A stretch of DNA of 64,000 nt from Bacillota bacterium (GTDB lineage Bacteria > Bacillota > Clostridia > Lachnospirales > Lachnospiraceae), in NCBI GenBank assembly GCA_023439505.1, contig JAEXNR010000037.1, positions 186,001 to 250,000 of the forward strand. The letters run 5' to 3'. Both the position numbers and the translations under genes were made by a program. The notes under the pieces are model-generated. The model saw only the letters and a list, made by a program, of their open reading frames with translations, did no database searches and had not been told where the DNA came from. Shown piece after piece: positions 63,048 to 64,000 of this stretch; position 1 is the first letter of the stretch; every line of letters starts with the position of its first letter.

Positions 63048-64000
63048 TCAATTAATCGATAGTTCATTTGTATCAATAACAATTTTACTGATTCGGTCCA
63101 GATCAATCACATAGGGAAACAGGGCATAAAACGTGCAAATGTTATTTTGAATATCTTCCATACTGGATAGATAATTCACCTTAGTACCATCTTTCAAGAT
63201 CAAATAAAGATCGGGCCCATCTTCTAACCAATTATTTTCAAAGAGTGCTCTGTTCTCGGTACTCATTGGTTGATCTGTCTGATATTTGATTTTCATCGAC
63301 ATTGGCGATAGTTCAATTGTTTTTATGAAACCGGTAAATCCGGAAATGGCAGCTTCTTGATTGATGGTATAACTTCTGGAGGTATCTTCATAGGTTAAAT
63401 TAAACGAAAGCTTCCATTCGCCTTGATTGATAATTTCCTCAGACCCATATCCGCCAATGGCCAGATAATAGTCCTTAAGCTGTTCCGGTGATGTTATTGC
63501 ATGAAAAACAACAAAATGCGCAGACAATAACTTGCCATTTTCATCGCCTTCCCACTGATCGATATCCATGGTTGTGCCAACACAAGCACCTGTTTTGCGG
63601 TTTACCAGCGTCAAATGCTTTGTATTCAAATATTGATAATCCAATTCATCATTCAAATTGATGTTAAAGGTAAAGATATTATTCTTAATTCCCATATTCG
63701 TAATTTCCATCTTTGGGTATTTCGTGCTAAAAGCAGTTTTGGTCGGAGTTTCTGGTAAAGTATATAATGGTTCTAATAAGCCGGCTTGTATCAATTCTTC
63801 TCTGCGCTTCAGGAACTCATCACCTGCTAACGTTCCACTTTTTCTTTGTAAATAATATTCCTCCAGGATTTTATTCTCCGCATCCGTATGATTGCCATTG
63901 CTTCTGACGCTATAAAACTTGTAATCATCTTCCGCCGGTTTATCATATTTGGTAAAGATATCATATAGGGATTCACTCATTCCGATATCTTCTAAATGAT
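63048..64000 (-). CDS. Anti-sigma-like ectodomain protein, N-terminus outside the window
   Basis: At least 316 residues; the frame stays open to the right edge, so the start is probably beyond it (a Met at 63980 is not preceded by a clear ribosome binding site). The visible part resembles the external domain of DUF4179/DUF5643 proteins: ITNMGIKNNIFTFNINLND, GFIKTIELSPMSMKIKYQ, LYLILKDGTKV and RISKIVIDTNEL. No membrane helix is visible in this portion, consistent with a missing N-terminus. A partner sigma gene would be expected further right. Confidence 0.72.
   Translation of the reverse strand, partial: HLEDIGMSESLYDIFTKYDKPAEDDYKFYSVRSNGNHTDAENKILEEYYLQRKSGTLAGDEFLKRREELIQAGLLEPLYTLPETPTKTAFSTKYPKMEITNMGIKNNIFTFNINLNDELDYQYLNTKHLTLVNRKTGACVGTTMDIDQWEGDENGKLLSAHFVVFHAITSPEQLKDYYLAIGGYGSEEIINQGEWKLSFNLTYEDTSRSYTINQEAAISGFTGFIKTIELSPMSMKIKYQTDQPMSTENRALFENNWLEDGPDLYLILKDGTKVNYLSSMEDIQNNICTFYALFPYVIDLDRISKIVIDTNELSIN

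Overview
The window reads as a spore-forming, low-to-mid GC Clostridia chromosome, most like a Lachnospiraceae member. The grounds are inferential: spo0A, spoIVB and recN are present, spore-coat-type proteins and a LysM/GH18 spore-type protein occur, the glycolytic cluster gap-pgk-tpiA-gpmI is followed by secG-rnr-smpB, AGGAGG-type ribosome binding sites are frequent, and neither tRNA nor tmRNA encodes CCA. No transposase, integrase, phage gene or CRISPR array was seen.

Layout. 1-4.8 kb: the conserved isoprenoid/RNA/NAD block ispA(partial)-dxs-tlyA, a terminator, then nadK-argR. In many Clostridia recN, spoIVB and spo0A follow directly, but here they only resume at 37.2 kb. The roughly 32 kb between holds accessory modules: yebC; a two-component system with a three-gene ABC exporter (6.1-11.1 kb); a transglutaminase-like lipoprotein; a first SEC-C methionine aminopeptidase; a LacI-controlled sugar ABC operon with a class II aldolase and a FucI-like isomerase (14.6-21.3 kb); a CapA-like protein; an ECF sigma/anti-sigma pair; a DUF4062-type protein; a second SEC-C methionine aminopeptidase; a LysM/GH18 protein on the minus strand; a MATE exporter; and two very large secreted proteins (Ig-like and leucine-rich repeats, 30.6-36.9 kb).

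37.2-42.7 kb: recN, spoIVB, spo0A (with apparent 0A boxes and sigma-A-type promoters), then two small coat-type genes, one ending in 34 uninterrupted Gly-X-Y triplets. 43.1-51.3 kb: gap, pgk, tpiA, gpmI, secG, rnr, smpB. 51.5-59.8 kb: an AraC-type regulator and a polyamine-type ABC importer with a class III aminotransferase, an SDR dehydrogenase and an APH-type kinase, probably one amine or amino-alcohol catabolic unit. 59.9-61.8 kb: a second sigma/anti-sigma pair on the minus strand. 62.2-62.8 kb: tmRNA and tRNA-Ala(GGC). 63.0-64.0 kb: a further anti-sigma-like ectodomain protein running off the right edge. In Bacillus subtilis ssrA lies directly after smpB, so the 51.3-62.1 kb block looks like a second insertion into a conserved neighbourhood.

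The most interesting unexplained signal is regulatory. The leaders of tpiA and gpmI share a related sequence in which two stems interleave (order a-b-a'-b'), predicting an H-type pseudoknot whose last strand runs straight into an identical 15-base box containing the ribosome binding site. The same 15-base box occurs a third time before the FucI-like gene. Also notable are a GH18 domain whose four signature acidic positions are all replaced, and the collagen-like coat protein.
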